Shown in pieces: positions 1 through 10,438 of a stretch of DNA of 64,000 nt. The notes under the pieces are model-generated. The model searched no databases. It was not told the origin of the DNA and worked only from the letters and a program-made list of their open reading frames with translations. A program made the position numbers and the translations under genes. The stretch's first letter is position 1. The number at the start of each line of letters is the position of its first letter. Source of the stretch: Pantoea sp. IMH (lineage in GTDB: Bacteria > Pseudomonadota > Gammaproteobacteria > Enterobacterales > Enterobacteriaceae); contig NZ_JFGT01000005.1 of assembly GCF_000599885.1 (NCBI RefSeq), positions 186,001 to 250,000 on the forward strand, given 5' to 3'.

Positions 1-51
1 CTCGGCTTTCAGCTTATCGAATCCTTCGCGGGTAATCAGTTTGGTTCTCAT
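1..51 (-). CDS. greB: Transcription elongation factor GreB, N-terminal fragment
   Basis: Only the first 17 codons lie in the window; the rest is beyond the left edge. The reverse strand reads MRTKLITREGFDKLKAE, matching the start of the GreB coiled-coil domain (E. coli begins MKTPLVTREGYEKLKQE). GreB stimulates transcript cleavage by backtracked RNA polymerase. In E. coli greB is divergent from ompR, and the same arrangement holds here except that a glycoside hydrolase gene sits between them. Identification rests on a short peptide plus conserved gene order. Confidence 0.8.
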   Translation of the reverse strand, partial: MRTKLITREGFDKLKAE

Positions 52-304
52 CCGGCAACGGCCATCTTCAGTGAAACAATGGGCGTCATTGTAATCACTC
101 TGACGTAGTTATTCATCATCAGTGGCTGTTGCCTTATCTGCGGTTTTTCCTCTCTTTTTTACAATGTGGATCAGGGCTGAGAAATCTTTACTTTCTTGCC
201 AGGTTTTTCGCCGCCCTGTCGCTGACGGAAAGGGGAAAACGCGGGCGTGGCGTAGAGTAGCGATAACGACCATGATTTTTTGGGCAAAGGGAAGGGATCC
301 TGAC

Positions 305-1594
305 ATGACGCATCTGAACGTTCTTGAGCTGGGGGCCGATCCGACCGGCGCCACACTTTCAACGCGTGCGCTACAGCAGGCGATCGATCGCGCATCGCCT
401 GGCGATAGAGTGGTTATTCCACCGGGCCGCTTCCTGACCGGTTCCCTGTTTCTGAAAAGCGAGATGACGCTCTGGCTCGCTGAGGGCGCGGTGCTGCTGG
501 GAAGCGAGCAGCTCGCTGACTATAAAACGATCTGGACCCGGGTGGCGGGCATCGATATGTCCTGGCCAGCCGGCATCATTAATATTAACGGCTGTCAGCG
601 GGTGGAAGTCGCCGGTCCGGGCGTGATTGACGGGCAGGGCAGATACTGGTGGCATCGCTTCTGGGGAGAGGATGAACAGGGAGGCATGCTGGCGGATTAC
701 AGCGCGCGCGGCCTGCGCTGGGTTGTGGATTATGAGTGCCAGCGGCCACGCAATCTGGTGGTTTATCAAAGTGAAAACATTACCTTACGCGATTTCACCA
801 GCCGGGAATCCGGGTTCTGGAACATCCATCTCTGTTATTCCCGCGACATTCTGCTGACGGGGGCCACAGTCAGTAATTCAGCTGGACCGAGTACGGATGG
901 CATTGATATCGACTCCTGCCAGCGGGTCACGGTCGAACAGTGTGTCATCTCCTGCAACGATGACAATATCTGCGTTAAATCGGGACGCGGTTTACTGGCT
1001 CAGCAGCAGGCTGAAACGGCCAGAGAAATTATTATCCGCCAGTGTGAGCTGCATAAAGGCTCCGGCATCACGCTGGGAAGTGAAACCTCCGGCGGCATTG
1101 AACAGGTGACTATCGAGCACAACTGCTTTTTCGGCACCGGTGTGGGCTTTCGCATCAAATCTGCCCGCAACCGCGGCGGCTGGATCAACGCGATCGTGGT
1201 TCGCCATCTGACCATGACGGATGTGCGCTTTCCTTTTCTGATGCAGCTCAACTGGTTCCCGCAGTACAGCTACGCTTCCAGCGCCGCTTCTGAGGATTTT
1301 CCTCCCCACTGGCAGGCGATCCGGCAAGGGGTGGAAGGCGAAGCGGGGCTGACCACCGTCGCGGATATCACCCTGCGCCATATCACCGCCACCCTGACGA
1401 CAAACCGCTTTTCCCGCGCTTTTTTCATTGAGGGATGTGAAGAAAATCCGGTTAAGAATATGACGTTTAACCATATTACTGTGCAGGCGAGGGAATTTGG
1501 CAAAATAGCGGGTGTGGAGAATTTGCAGTTCAGTGACGTGAGCGTGACTTCTCCTGCTTTGACCCGCGATGAAAATGATACTTATGAACGCTGA
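305..1594 (+). CDS. Glycoside hydrolase family 28 (polygalacturonase-like), cytoplasmic
   Basis: A 429-residue right-handed beta-helix protein of the pectinase family GH28. The catalytic blocks are visible in order: TDGIDID (roughly residues 197-203, equivalent to the NTD block), NDDN (the paired Asp), GSGITLGSE (the GHG block with Ser in place of His) and RIKSARNRGG (the RIK block). The start at 305 follows an AAGGGA ribosome site; the frame is open upstream but that part does not look like this family. No signal peptide is seen, so it probably acts on imported oligogalacturonides or other oligosaccharides rather than as a secreted pectinase. It lies between greB and ompR, where E. coli has no gene. 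The exact substrate cannot be told. Confidence 0.85.
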   Translation: MTHLNVLELGADPTGATLSTRALQQAIDRASPGDRVVIPPGRFLTGSLFLKSEMTLWLAEGAVLLGSEQLADYKTIWTRVAGIDMSWPAGIININGCQRVEVAGPGVIDGQGRYWWHRFWGEDEQGGMLADYSARGLRWVVDYECQRPRNLVVYQSENITLRDFTSRESGFWNIHLCYSRDILLTGATVSNSAGPSTDGIDIDSCQRVTVEQCVISCNDDNICVKSGRGLLAQQQAETAREIIIRQCELHKGSGITLGSETSGGIEQVTIEHNCFFGTGVGFRIKSARNRGGWINAIVVRHLTMTDVRFPFLMQLNWFPQYSYASSAASEDFPPHWQAIRQGVEGEAGLTTVADITLRHITATLTTNRFSRAFFIEGCEENPVKNMTFNHITVQAREFGKIAGVENLQFSDVSVTSPALTRDENDTYER

Positions 1595-1872
1595 ATTCTG
1601 CCTAGTAGCGGGTAAAAACGGCTATTTAGGGAGGTTAAGGAGTCTGAGGCAGGAAGATCATTTTTTAACGCCGTCCGAACCTGCCTTCCAGCCGATACCC
1701 CGGGGAAAACGCCGATCTTTCGCGCCAAAAGAGAATGAAAAATAAGGATAAGTTGCTGTTTAATATGCTTTGTAACAATTTCGGCTACAATATAAACCAT
1801 TATTGACTGTTACATTCAGGCATCTTTTTTAAGAATAATGGTGCAGGCAATGGCGCCTTTGGGAGTATCGAT

Positions 1873-3938
<2,066 letters not shown>

Positions 3939-3946
3939 GAAAAGAG

Positions 3947-3974
3947 AAGGGCCGTTTTTAACGGCCCTTTTTTT
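3947..3974 (+). terminator. Rho-independent terminator of ompR-envZ
   Basis: A 10-bp perfect stem (AAGGGCCGTT / AACGGCCCTT) with a 3-nt loop, followed by a run of T. It lies between convergent envZ and pckA and touches the pckA stop codon. Read from the other strand the stem is followed by a T-rich stretch, so it may serve both genes. Confidence 0.9.
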
Positions 3975-5586
3975 ACAGCGCTGGTCCCGCTTTTACGAGG
4001 GCGGCGCCGGCTGGCGTATCGGTATATTTATCGAAATTATGAATAAACCGCTGCGCCAGATCCCGCGCTTTGCTTTCCCATTCTGCCTCATCGTTATAGG
4101 TATTACGCGGATCGAGAATGTGGGCATCCACGCCCGGCAGCGAGAGCGGCATTGCCAGATTGAAAATGGGAAGCGTGGCGCTTTCGGACTGGGCAATTTC
4201 GCCGCTCAGAATCGCATTGATGATGGCGCGCGTATCTTTTATTGAGATGCGCTTGCCGCTGCCGTTCCAGCCGGTATTCACCAGATAGGCCTCGGCGCCC
4301 GCCGCCGCCATACGCTTCACCAGCACTTCCGCGTACTGAGTCGGATGCAGCGTGAGGAAAGCCGCGCCGAAGCAGGCGGAGAAGGTTGGCGTGGGTTCCG
4401 TTACGCCGCGTTCCGTCCCGGCGAGCTTGGCGGTAAAGCCGGAGAGAAAGTGGTACTGGGTCTGCTCAGGCGTCAGACGGGAAACCGGTGGCAGCACACC
4501 AAAGGCGTCAGCGGTCAGGAAGATAACTTTGCTGGCGTGTCCGGCTTTCGACACCGGCTTGACGATATTTTCAATATGGTTGATGGGGTAGGAAACGCGG
4601 GTATTTTCCGTTTTGCTGGCGTCATCGTAATCGACGGTACCATCGGCGCGGACCACCACATTTTCAAGCAGCGCATTACGGCGAATGGCCTGATAGATTT
4701 CCGGTTCTGCCTGGGGGGAGAGTTTGATGGTTTTGGCATAGCAGCCCCCTTCAAAATTAAACACCCCATCGTCGTCCCAGCCGTGCTCATCGTCACCGAT
4801 CAGCTTACGGCGGGGATCGGTGGAAAGCGTGGTTTTCCCGGTGCCGGAGAGGCCGAAGAAAATGGCCACATCACCCTGTTCGCCCACGTTTGCCGAGCAG
4901 TGCATTGACGCAATCCCCTTCAGCGGCAGCAGGTAGTTCATCACCGCAAACAGCCCTTTTTTCATCTCGCCGCCATACCAGGTGCCGCCAATCAGCTGCA
5001 TACGCTCGGTCAGATTAAACGCGACAAAATTCTCGGAGTGTAACCCCTGTTCCTGCCAGTTGGGATTGGTACATTTAGCGGCATTCAGCACCACAAAATC
5101 AGGCTCAAAGTCGCGCAGGGCGGCCTCATCAGGCTGGATAAACATGTTTTTGACGAAATGCGCCTGCCAGGCCACTTCCGTAATAAAGCGCACCGACAGC
5201 CGCGTGTCCGGGTTCGCGCCGCACCATGCATCCACCACGAACAGCCGCTTAGCGGAGAGCTGTTGAGTGGCAAGCGCTTTAAGATCCTGCCAGATTTCTG
5301 GGGTTAGCGGCTGATTGTCATTCTTCCCTTTGCCCTGATCGTTCCACCAAAGCGTATCCCGCGTGGTGTCGTCGCGAACGATATATTTATCCTTCGGCGA
5401 GCGCCCGGTGAAAATACCGGTATCGACGGCAACGGCTCCTGAGGCCGTGAGGGTACCATGTTCATATCCGCTCAGGCCGGGGAGGGTTTCTTCTCTGACA
5501 AGGGTATCGTAATCAGGATTATGAACAATTTCGACCGTATCCATAATGCCATAAGCGACGAGGTCCTGCGGTGTCAGGTCACGCAT
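3973..5586 (-). CDS. pckA: Phosphoenolpyruvate carboxykinase (ATP)
   Basis: A 537-residue ATP-type PEPCK that converts oxaloacetate and ATP to PEP, ADP and CO2, the first step of gluconeogenesis. Visible motifs are the kinase-1a P-loop [14 protein letters not shown], the metal/nucleotide site [20 protein letters not shown] and [15 protein letters not shown] near the N-terminus. It matches E. coli PckA along its whole length, with most divergence in the first 30 residues ([14 protein letters not shown]). E. coli has yhgE between this gene and hslO; here that gene is absent. Confidence 0.98.
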   Translation of the reverse strand: MRDLTPQDLVAYGIMDTVEIVHNPDYDTLVREETLPGLSGYEHGTLTASGAVAVDTGIFTGRSPKDKYIVRDDTTRDTLWWNDQGKGKNDNQPLTPEIWQDLKALATQQLSAKRLFVVDAWCGANPDTRLSVRFITEVAWQAHFVKNMFIQPDEAALRDFEPDFVVLNAAKCTNPNWQEQGLHSENFVAFNLTERMQLIGGTWYGGEMKKGLFAVMNYLLPLKGIASMHCSANVGEQGDVAIFFGLSGTGKTTLSTDPRRKLIGDDEHGWDDDGVFNFEGGCYAKTIKLSPQAEPEIYQAIRRNALLENVVVRADGTVDYDDASKTENTRVSYPINHIENIVKPVSKAGHASKVIFLTADAFGVLPPVSRLTPEQTQYHFLSGFTAKLAGTERGVTEPTPTFSACFGAAFLTLHPTQYAEVLVKRMAAAGAEAYLVNTGWNGSGKRISIKDTRAIINAILSGEIAQSESATLPIFNLAMPLSLPGVDAHILDPRNTYNDEAEWESKARDLAQRFIHNFDKYTDTPAGAALVKAGPAL

Positions 5587-5747
5587 GCTACTGCTCCTTA
5601 ATCGACTCTGTGGTGCACCAGATTGTAGGGGATCTGTTTCCTTTAACCGTGACGGAGCGCGGATTATCCTGTTACCGAAACGATCGAGGGCAGTTTACAT
5701 CGTGTTAACGAGAGCGAAAGGAGAAGCGGGCAGAAATGAGAGGTGAC

Positions 5748-5778
5748 GCGCCCTCCGCCGTTCAGCGGCGGAGGGCGC
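5748..5778 (-). terminator. Strong hairpin downstream of hslO
   Basis: A 13-bp perfect GC-rich stem (GCGCCCTCCGCCG paired with its complement) around a TTCAG loop, starting just after the hslO stop. It lacks a T-run, so it may act as an mRNA 3' stabiliser or an imperfect terminator. Confidence 0.55.
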
Positions 5779-5785
5779 GGGTAAA

Positions 5786-6667
5786 TCAGTGAAGCTGGCC
5801 GTTATCGCTGGCGGTCGATTCCTTGCGGATAGCCGCAATGTCCACGGCATCGTAGATATAATGGCTGCCGCAGTAGTCGCAGTGCATATCGATTTTGCCA
5901 TCCTCGGCGAGGATCTGATTCACTTCCTCTTCAGGCAGCGTACGTAACACTTCACCGCAGCGCTCGTGCGAGCAGGTGCATTTGAAGCAGACGTCCTGTG
6001 GATCAAAGAGGGTAACCTCTTCCTGGTTATAGAGACGCCAGAGCACCTCATTGGCAGGCAGTTCCAGCAGCTCTTCGGTCTTGATTGTTTCCGTCAGCGT
6101 CGCCAGATGCTCAAAGTCATCCGGCTTCGCATCCTGTGCGGGCAGGACCTGGAGCAGAATACCGCCAGCGCCCTGTTGACCGCTGACGTCACCGGTACGA
6201 ATAAACAGACGCGTAGGCAGCTGCTCAGAGCGCATAAAGTAGTCTTCCAGACATTCTGACAGGGTTTCCCCTTCCAGACCGACCACGCCCTGATAGCGCT
6301 CGCCTTCAGTAGGAGAGATGGTGATCACCAGATAGCCGTTGCCTACCATCTCTTTCAGGCTGCTTTCTGCGGCGATGTCACCCTGCATCCGCGCCACGCC
6401 GCGCATTTCCTGACGGTTGTTGCCGTTGATAACCGCCAGATTCAGTGGGCCATCACCCTGAAGCTGGACGGTAATGTCGCCGTCGAATTTCAGCGTGGCG
6501 GTCAGCAGGCTGGTCGCCACCAGCAGCTCACCCAGCACCTTCTGGACCGGCGCAGGATAATCGTGGCCGTCGAGGATGTCACGCCAGGTGGCAGAGACGG
6601 ATACCAGTTCACCGCGGACGGCATAGTTTTCGAACAGGTAACGGTGCATTTGGTCTTGATGAGCCAT
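5786..6667 (-). CDS. hslO: Redox-regulated chaperone Hsp33
   Basis: A 293-residue cytoplasmic holdase chaperone activated by oxidative stress. The N-terminal beta-sandwich domain is followed by the C-terminal redox switch, whose zinc-binding cysteines appear as KCTCSHERC and CDYCG. An extra Cys precedes the first pair (DVCFKCTC, where E. coli has DVEFKCTC). The gene is 22 nt downstream of hslR, with which it forms the heat-shock pair known from E. coli. Confidence 0.97.
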   Translation of the reverse strand: MAHQDQMHRYLFENYAVRGELVSVSATWRDILDGHDYPAPVQKVLGELLVATSLLTATLKFDGDITVQLQGDGPLNLAVINGNNRQEMRGVARMQGDIAAESSLKEMVGNGYLVITISPTEGERYQGVVGLEGETLSECLEDYFMRSEQLPTRLFIRTGDVSGQQGAGGILLQVLPAQDAKPDDFEHLATLTETIKTEELLELPANEVLWRLYNQEEVTLFDPQDVCFKCTCSHERCGEVLRTLPEEEVNQILAEDGKIDMHCDYCGSHYIYDAVDIAAIRKESTASDNGQLH

Positions 6668-6689
6668 AATTCTCTCTCGTAGGGACGCG

Positions 6690-7091
6690 TTACGCGTCGC
6701 CGCTATTTTTAAATTTCATTAAGTCCCGCCGCTCTTTTTTGTCAGGGCGACGATCGGGATGCGGCATACTGAGCGCGTTCATTTTTCGCGCGGCCGCCAT
6801 TTTTTCCCGTTTCTCAATACTTTGTGCCGTTTCGGTATAGAGTTGTTGCGCCTCCACGGCGGGACGGCGCTGATCGCTGATCGCCTGTACGATCACCGTC
6901 CGTTCGTCGTTACCCTGACGCAGGGTCAGTTCAGCATCCACTTCAACGATTTTACTGGGTTTGCTGCGCTGGCCGTTGTAGTGAACCTTGCCGCCCTCAA
7001 TCATCTCGCGCGCCGCTGCACGGGTTTTATAGAAGCGAGCCGCCCAGAGCCACTTATCCAGCCGGACCGCGTCTGCAGGTTTCTCTTTCAT
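6690..7091 (-). CDS. hslR: Ribosome-associated heat shock protein Hsp15
   Basis: A 133-residue S4-domain RNA-binding protein; the S4 fold covers about residues 9-70 ([17 protein letters not shown], then [14 protein letters not shown]), followed by a basic helix and tail. In E. coli Hsp15 recycles 50S subunits still carrying a nascent chain after heat shock. It lies upstream of hslO in the same direction. The yrfG gene normally found between hslR and igaA is missing here. Confidence 0.95.
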   Translation of the reverse strand: MKEKPADAVRLDKWLWAARFYKTRAAAREMIEGGKVHYNGQRSKPSKIVEVDAELTLRQGNDERTVIVQAISDQRRPAVEAQQLYTETAQSIEKREKMAAARKMNALSMPHPDRRPDKKERRDLMKFKNSGDA

Positions 7092-7241
7092 TGCTGCTCC
7101 TTTCCGGGAATCCCTTTATGTATGGGTTGCGCGCCAGAAATCAAGGGCGCGTTTTGCCGGAGGAGGGCAGGAAAACGCGGGCGCGATGGGAAGAGGCATT
7201 TAAGCCCTGTCAGCCTTAAAAATAGCATAAAAGCGACCGGC

Positions 7242-9380
7242 TCAGAACAGCGGGCGGATGCTCTGACTGTTGTTCAGCGTGGGGCTGAAGCACTTGTCGT
7301 AGTAATTGAGGATGGCGGCGGTGCGCTGACGATTGCGGTGGATACGGCGCAGCGCCAGGAAGCTGTTGACCACGAAGCCCAGTGCGACGATAACCAGCAG
7401 CAGACTGGTGGCAAGATAGCGCCAGAGCATAACGGTATCCGGTTCACTGTGTAATGCAATATGGCGCGTGCCGTTCGCATCTGTGGTGATATTTGTGACG
7501 ATGCCGCTGGCCGTAAACGGCGTATGCAGCAGCATACCGGCAAGGCGCTGTAATTCCGGCCACTGATCCGGTGCATTGTAATCAAACAGGGAAACGCCCG
7601 GTGCGGGATGATTAACTAACTGACGGCCTTCATCGCTGTGGATTAAAAAGCCACCGGGCGGTGGACTGTTCAGCGATTCAGCCGCCCGGCGAGTTTCCCG
7701 GTAGAAAAAGGTCGAGGTGGCGGTATTGACCAGGTTTTCCAGCGCTTCGGCGCTGACCGGACGCAGCAGGACATTCATACCGTTAAGCGCACCGGAGTCC
7801 GCCCGGCGAATCAACGTTTCCCAGTCCCGGGCGTTGCCGAGGTTGACCAGCGCGTTTTTCAGACGAACACAATCCTGCTCCTGGTTACAGAGCTCCTGCG
7901 TTCTGAGAACGATATCGGAAAAGTCATCCAGCAGGATCATGCCTGATTTCTGTATCGCGGTCGCCAGCTGCGGGTTGAGCTTAGGATCTGGACTCTCCTG
8001 AGGGTGCAGTTGCTGACGGGTCGTGGTCAGCAGGCCCATCGCCTTATCAATAATATCTGACTGTGGGATCGGCAGCGGCGCGGCGTTATTCCAGTAGACG
8101 GCAGAACAGTCAAACGGCATAAAAGCGTAAGTACGATTGCCCTGATAGTTGGCGGGAATCGAGCACATACCCGTGCCGCTTACCCGCAAACTGTCGCCCA
8201 CATGCAGCGAAATCTGCTCTAAATCTTTCACCGAGGTCACCTGGACGCTTTCGGTACCCTGCAGCCAGGCCATGCTGAGCTTGAGCGGCATGCCGAGCGG
8301 GATCCAGACCAGCAGCAGGACCAGTACCAGCAGCGAGCAGGCCGCCAGCACAACGTTTTTACGCCAGTGCTGAATCGGGAAATTACGGACTTCATCCTGC
8401 AAAGAGAGGTAGCGTCCCTGACGTACCACCTGCCGGTTGAGATAGATATCGACTTCGGTCGATTGCCCGAGATCGTGGGCGACGTAGGGCTGCCAGTGGG
8501 GCGGATAAATTAAGTCGATAATACCCAGCGAGATATTACTGACCTGGCCCTGATTGGATTCGCCAAACAGGCCCCAGCGTTTGGGCGCGCCTCTGAGGCA
8601 GTGAACTTCCCGCAGATCTTTTTCGCCGGGGCGACGGTAGAGAAACCAGCAGCTTACGCCGATGGTGGCTACTGCGGTCAGCATCAGCCAGGGCATCAGC
8701 ATCAGCGGACCCAGCAGGCTGACAAACAACAGCAGCAAGGCGATGCCGATGGCGATGGCTTCACGCGTGCCGTCGGGCCGGCTGAGCATGAATTCTTCCG
8801 GCGTCTCTTTTCTGACACTTAACAGCTCGACGTTCTCGCTCTCTTCTTTCCTGATAGAAGCATTTTGCGCCATAGGCCTTACGGCAGGCGCAAGGGCTGG
8901 CTGTTCATAGACATAGTTTACGAGCGAATGCCCGTTTAAGGAGATAACCAGCGGGATCGTTTGGGTTTTGATCAGCTCAACGAAATTTTCATCGGCAATA
9001 TACTGCTCCCAGAGCGGAGGCAGGTGCACTTCAACGGCGTCCAGATAGTAGCGCCACTTATGCGGTTCATCCGTGGAGAGACCGTAGCGGGTGATCGAGC
9101 GGGTAACCGGATAGACGTTGCTGCTTTGGGAAGTGAGCGCCAGCCGGTCGGCCACGCTGTCTGACGCTTCCTGCAGGGCGTTATGACGAGTTTTATCGAG
9201 CGAAGCAACATAGCGCTCGGCAGCCTTGCGCTCTTCATTGCTCAGTTTACGAAAAGGGGGACTGATAAATGGCAGTGGTTTCGCCAACGGCGGGCGATGC
9301 CGCATAGCGTACCAAAAGAAACAACCCGCCCCGATCGAGCAGGCCAGCATTACAGCCAATATAATGACTATTGTGCTCAT
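7242..9380 (-). CDS. igaA: Intracellular growth attenuator, Rcs inhibitor IgaA
   Basis: A 712-residue inner-membrane protein of the IgaA/YrfF family that holds the Rcs envelope-stress phosphorelay in check. Hydrophobic segments are seen at about 3-23, a pair near 207-250, one near 340-360 and one near 656-680, giving the expected layout of cytoplasmic domains and a large periplasmic domain (about 361-655, with several Cys). Length matches E. coli YrfF (711). It is divergent from nudE across 408 nt. Confidence 0.95.
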   Translation of the reverse strand: MSTIVIILAVMLACSIGAGCFFWYAMRHRPPLAKPLPFISPPFRKLSNEERKAAERYVASLDKTRHNALQEASDSVADRLALTSQSSNVYPVTRSITRYGLSTDEPHKWRYYLDAVEVHLPPLWEQYIADENFVELIKTQTIPLVISLNGHSLVNYVYEQPALAPAVRPMAQNASIRKEESENVELLSVRKETPEEFMLSRPDGTREAIAIGIALLLLFVSLLGPLMLMPWLMLTAVATIGVSCWFLYRRPGEKDLREVHCLRGAPKRWGLFGESNQGQVSNISLGIIDLIYPPHWQPYVAHDLGQSTEVDIYLNRQVVRQGRYLSLQDEVRNFPIQHWRKNVVLAACSLLVLVLLLVWIPLGMPLKLSMAWLQGTESVQVTSVKDLEQISLHVGDSLRVSGTGMCSIPANYQGNRTYAFMPFDCSAVYWNNAAPLPIPQSDIIDKAMGLLTTTRQQLHPQESPDPKLNPQLATAIQKSGMILLDDFSDIVLRTQELCNQEQDCVRLKNALVNLGNARDWETLIRRADSGALNGMNVLLRPVSAEALENLVNTATSTFFYRETRRAAESLNSPPPGGFLIHSDEGRQLVNHPAPGVSLFDYNAPDQWPELQRLAGMLLHTPFTASGIVTNITTDANGTRHIALHSEPDTVMLWRYLATSLLLVIVALGFVVNSFLALRRIHRNRQRTAAILNYYDKCFSPTLNNSQSIRPLF

Positions 9381-9788
9381 GCTTCCCTCATTCCTGCCAC
9401 GATACTCCCGTCGTTATTTTTGTGATTACCTGCGCACTTCATAAGATTAGTGTCATTGTGGCGGGTTTAGACGGCGCTGGCAATTGGCTGTGTATACAAA
9501 AATAGCGCACAAAATCATAAAATTAGAATGGTAACTTATAATTCCCTGTTGAAAGCTTACCAAGCAAACCTGCCCTTCAACATCGGCATTATCCTATTTT
9601 TGAATGGTCTGGTTGACTTTTTTCAGAAAGCATCCCGGCTTGAAGGGTAAGGTATTATCGCCGGATAAAATTATATGCCAGAGGATTGGCAACCTTTCGT
9701 CGCTGCCGCACAATGGAAAGCATCACGGTTTCCGGACCGTCATTCACGGGCTAAGATGCTCAACTTTTGGCTTTTCCCTGGGGCCGCT
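9381..9788. other. Intergenic region between igaA and nudE
   Basis: 408 nt without a convincing gene. It is AT-rich around 9480-9600 and must hold the divergent promoters of igaA and nudE. I see no operator I can name and no RNA gene. An open frame continues upstream of nudE to 9675, but the conserved NudE start is at 9789. Confidence 0.5.
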
Positions 9789-10355
9789 ATGACCAGACAG
9801 TTACAGAAACCCAAAATCCTGAACGTGGAAACCGTGGCCCGTTCGCGGCTTTTTACCGTCGAGGCCGTCGATCTGACCTTCAGCAATGGCGCCAGGCGTC
9901 TCTACGAGCGTATGCGGCCTTCCGATCGCGAGGCGGTGATGATAGTGCCCATCATCGACGACCATCTCATTCTGATTCAGGAGTATGCCGTCGGACTGGA
10001 ATGCTATGAGTTGGGGTTTCCAAAAGGATTGATCGATCCTGGCGAAACGGCTTTTGAAGCCGCCAACCGCGAGCTGAAAGAGGAGGCCGGCTTTGGCGCG
10101 GGCACGCTGGAAGCGCTGGGTAAGCTGACGATGGCACCCTCCTATTTTTCCAGCAAAATGAATATTGTTGTCGCGGAAAATCTCTTTGAAGAGAAGCTGG
10201 AAGGCGATGAACCCGAGCCGTTGCCGCAGGTACGCTGGCCGCTGGATAATTTGCTGGCGCTGCTTCAGGAGCCCGACTTTCGCGAAGCCCGCAACGTGAG
10301 CGCGCTGTTTCTTGTCCGCGAATGGCTGGTGAAGCAGGGCAGGTTGAGCTATTAA
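9789..10355 (+). CDS. nudE: ADP compounds hydrolase NudE
   Basis: A 188-residue Nudix hydrolase acting on ADP-ribose, NADH and Ap3A. The Nudix box is read as GLIDPGETAFEAANRELKEE plus AGFG (about residues 79-102). The start MTRQLQKPKILNVETVARS aligns with the E. coli start (MSKSLQKPTILNVETVARS), so 9789 is preferred to upstream in-frame ATGs. It stands alone, divergent from igaA, with its own terminator. Confidence 0.95.
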   Translation: MTRQLQKPKILNVETVARSRLFTVEAVDLTFSNGARRLYERMRPSDREAVMIVPIIDDHLILIQEYAVGLECYELGFPKGLIDPGETAFEAANRELKEEAGFGAGTLEALGKLTMAPSYFSSKMNIVVAENLFEEKLEGDEPEPLPQVRWPLDNLLALLQEPDFREARNVSALFLVREWLVKQGRLSY

Positions 10356-10388
10356 AAAAGCGCGGGCATTGCTGCCCGCGCTTTTTTC
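10354..10388 (+). terminator. Terminator of nudE
   Basis: A 15-bp stem built on AGCGCGGGCA / TGCCCGCGCT with flanking A and T tracts and a four-base loop, overlapping the nudE stop. The A/T symmetry makes it work in both directions, and mrcA converges on it from the right. Confidence 0.9.
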
Positions 10389-10438
10389 TCTTCAGGGACG
10401 CGCTGGTCTGACCGGCGCCTCCCGTTTTCTGCTCCTGG

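Noticed and set aside
122..304. Upstream extension of the GH28 frame by 61 codons
   Set aside because: The extra residues do not look like a signal peptide or GH28 sequence, and the ATG at 305 has a proper ribosome site and starts the conserved beta-helix.
9604..9792. Small open frame upstream of nudE
   Set aside because: No family resemblance, no good ribosome site, and it overlaps the likely nudE promoter region.
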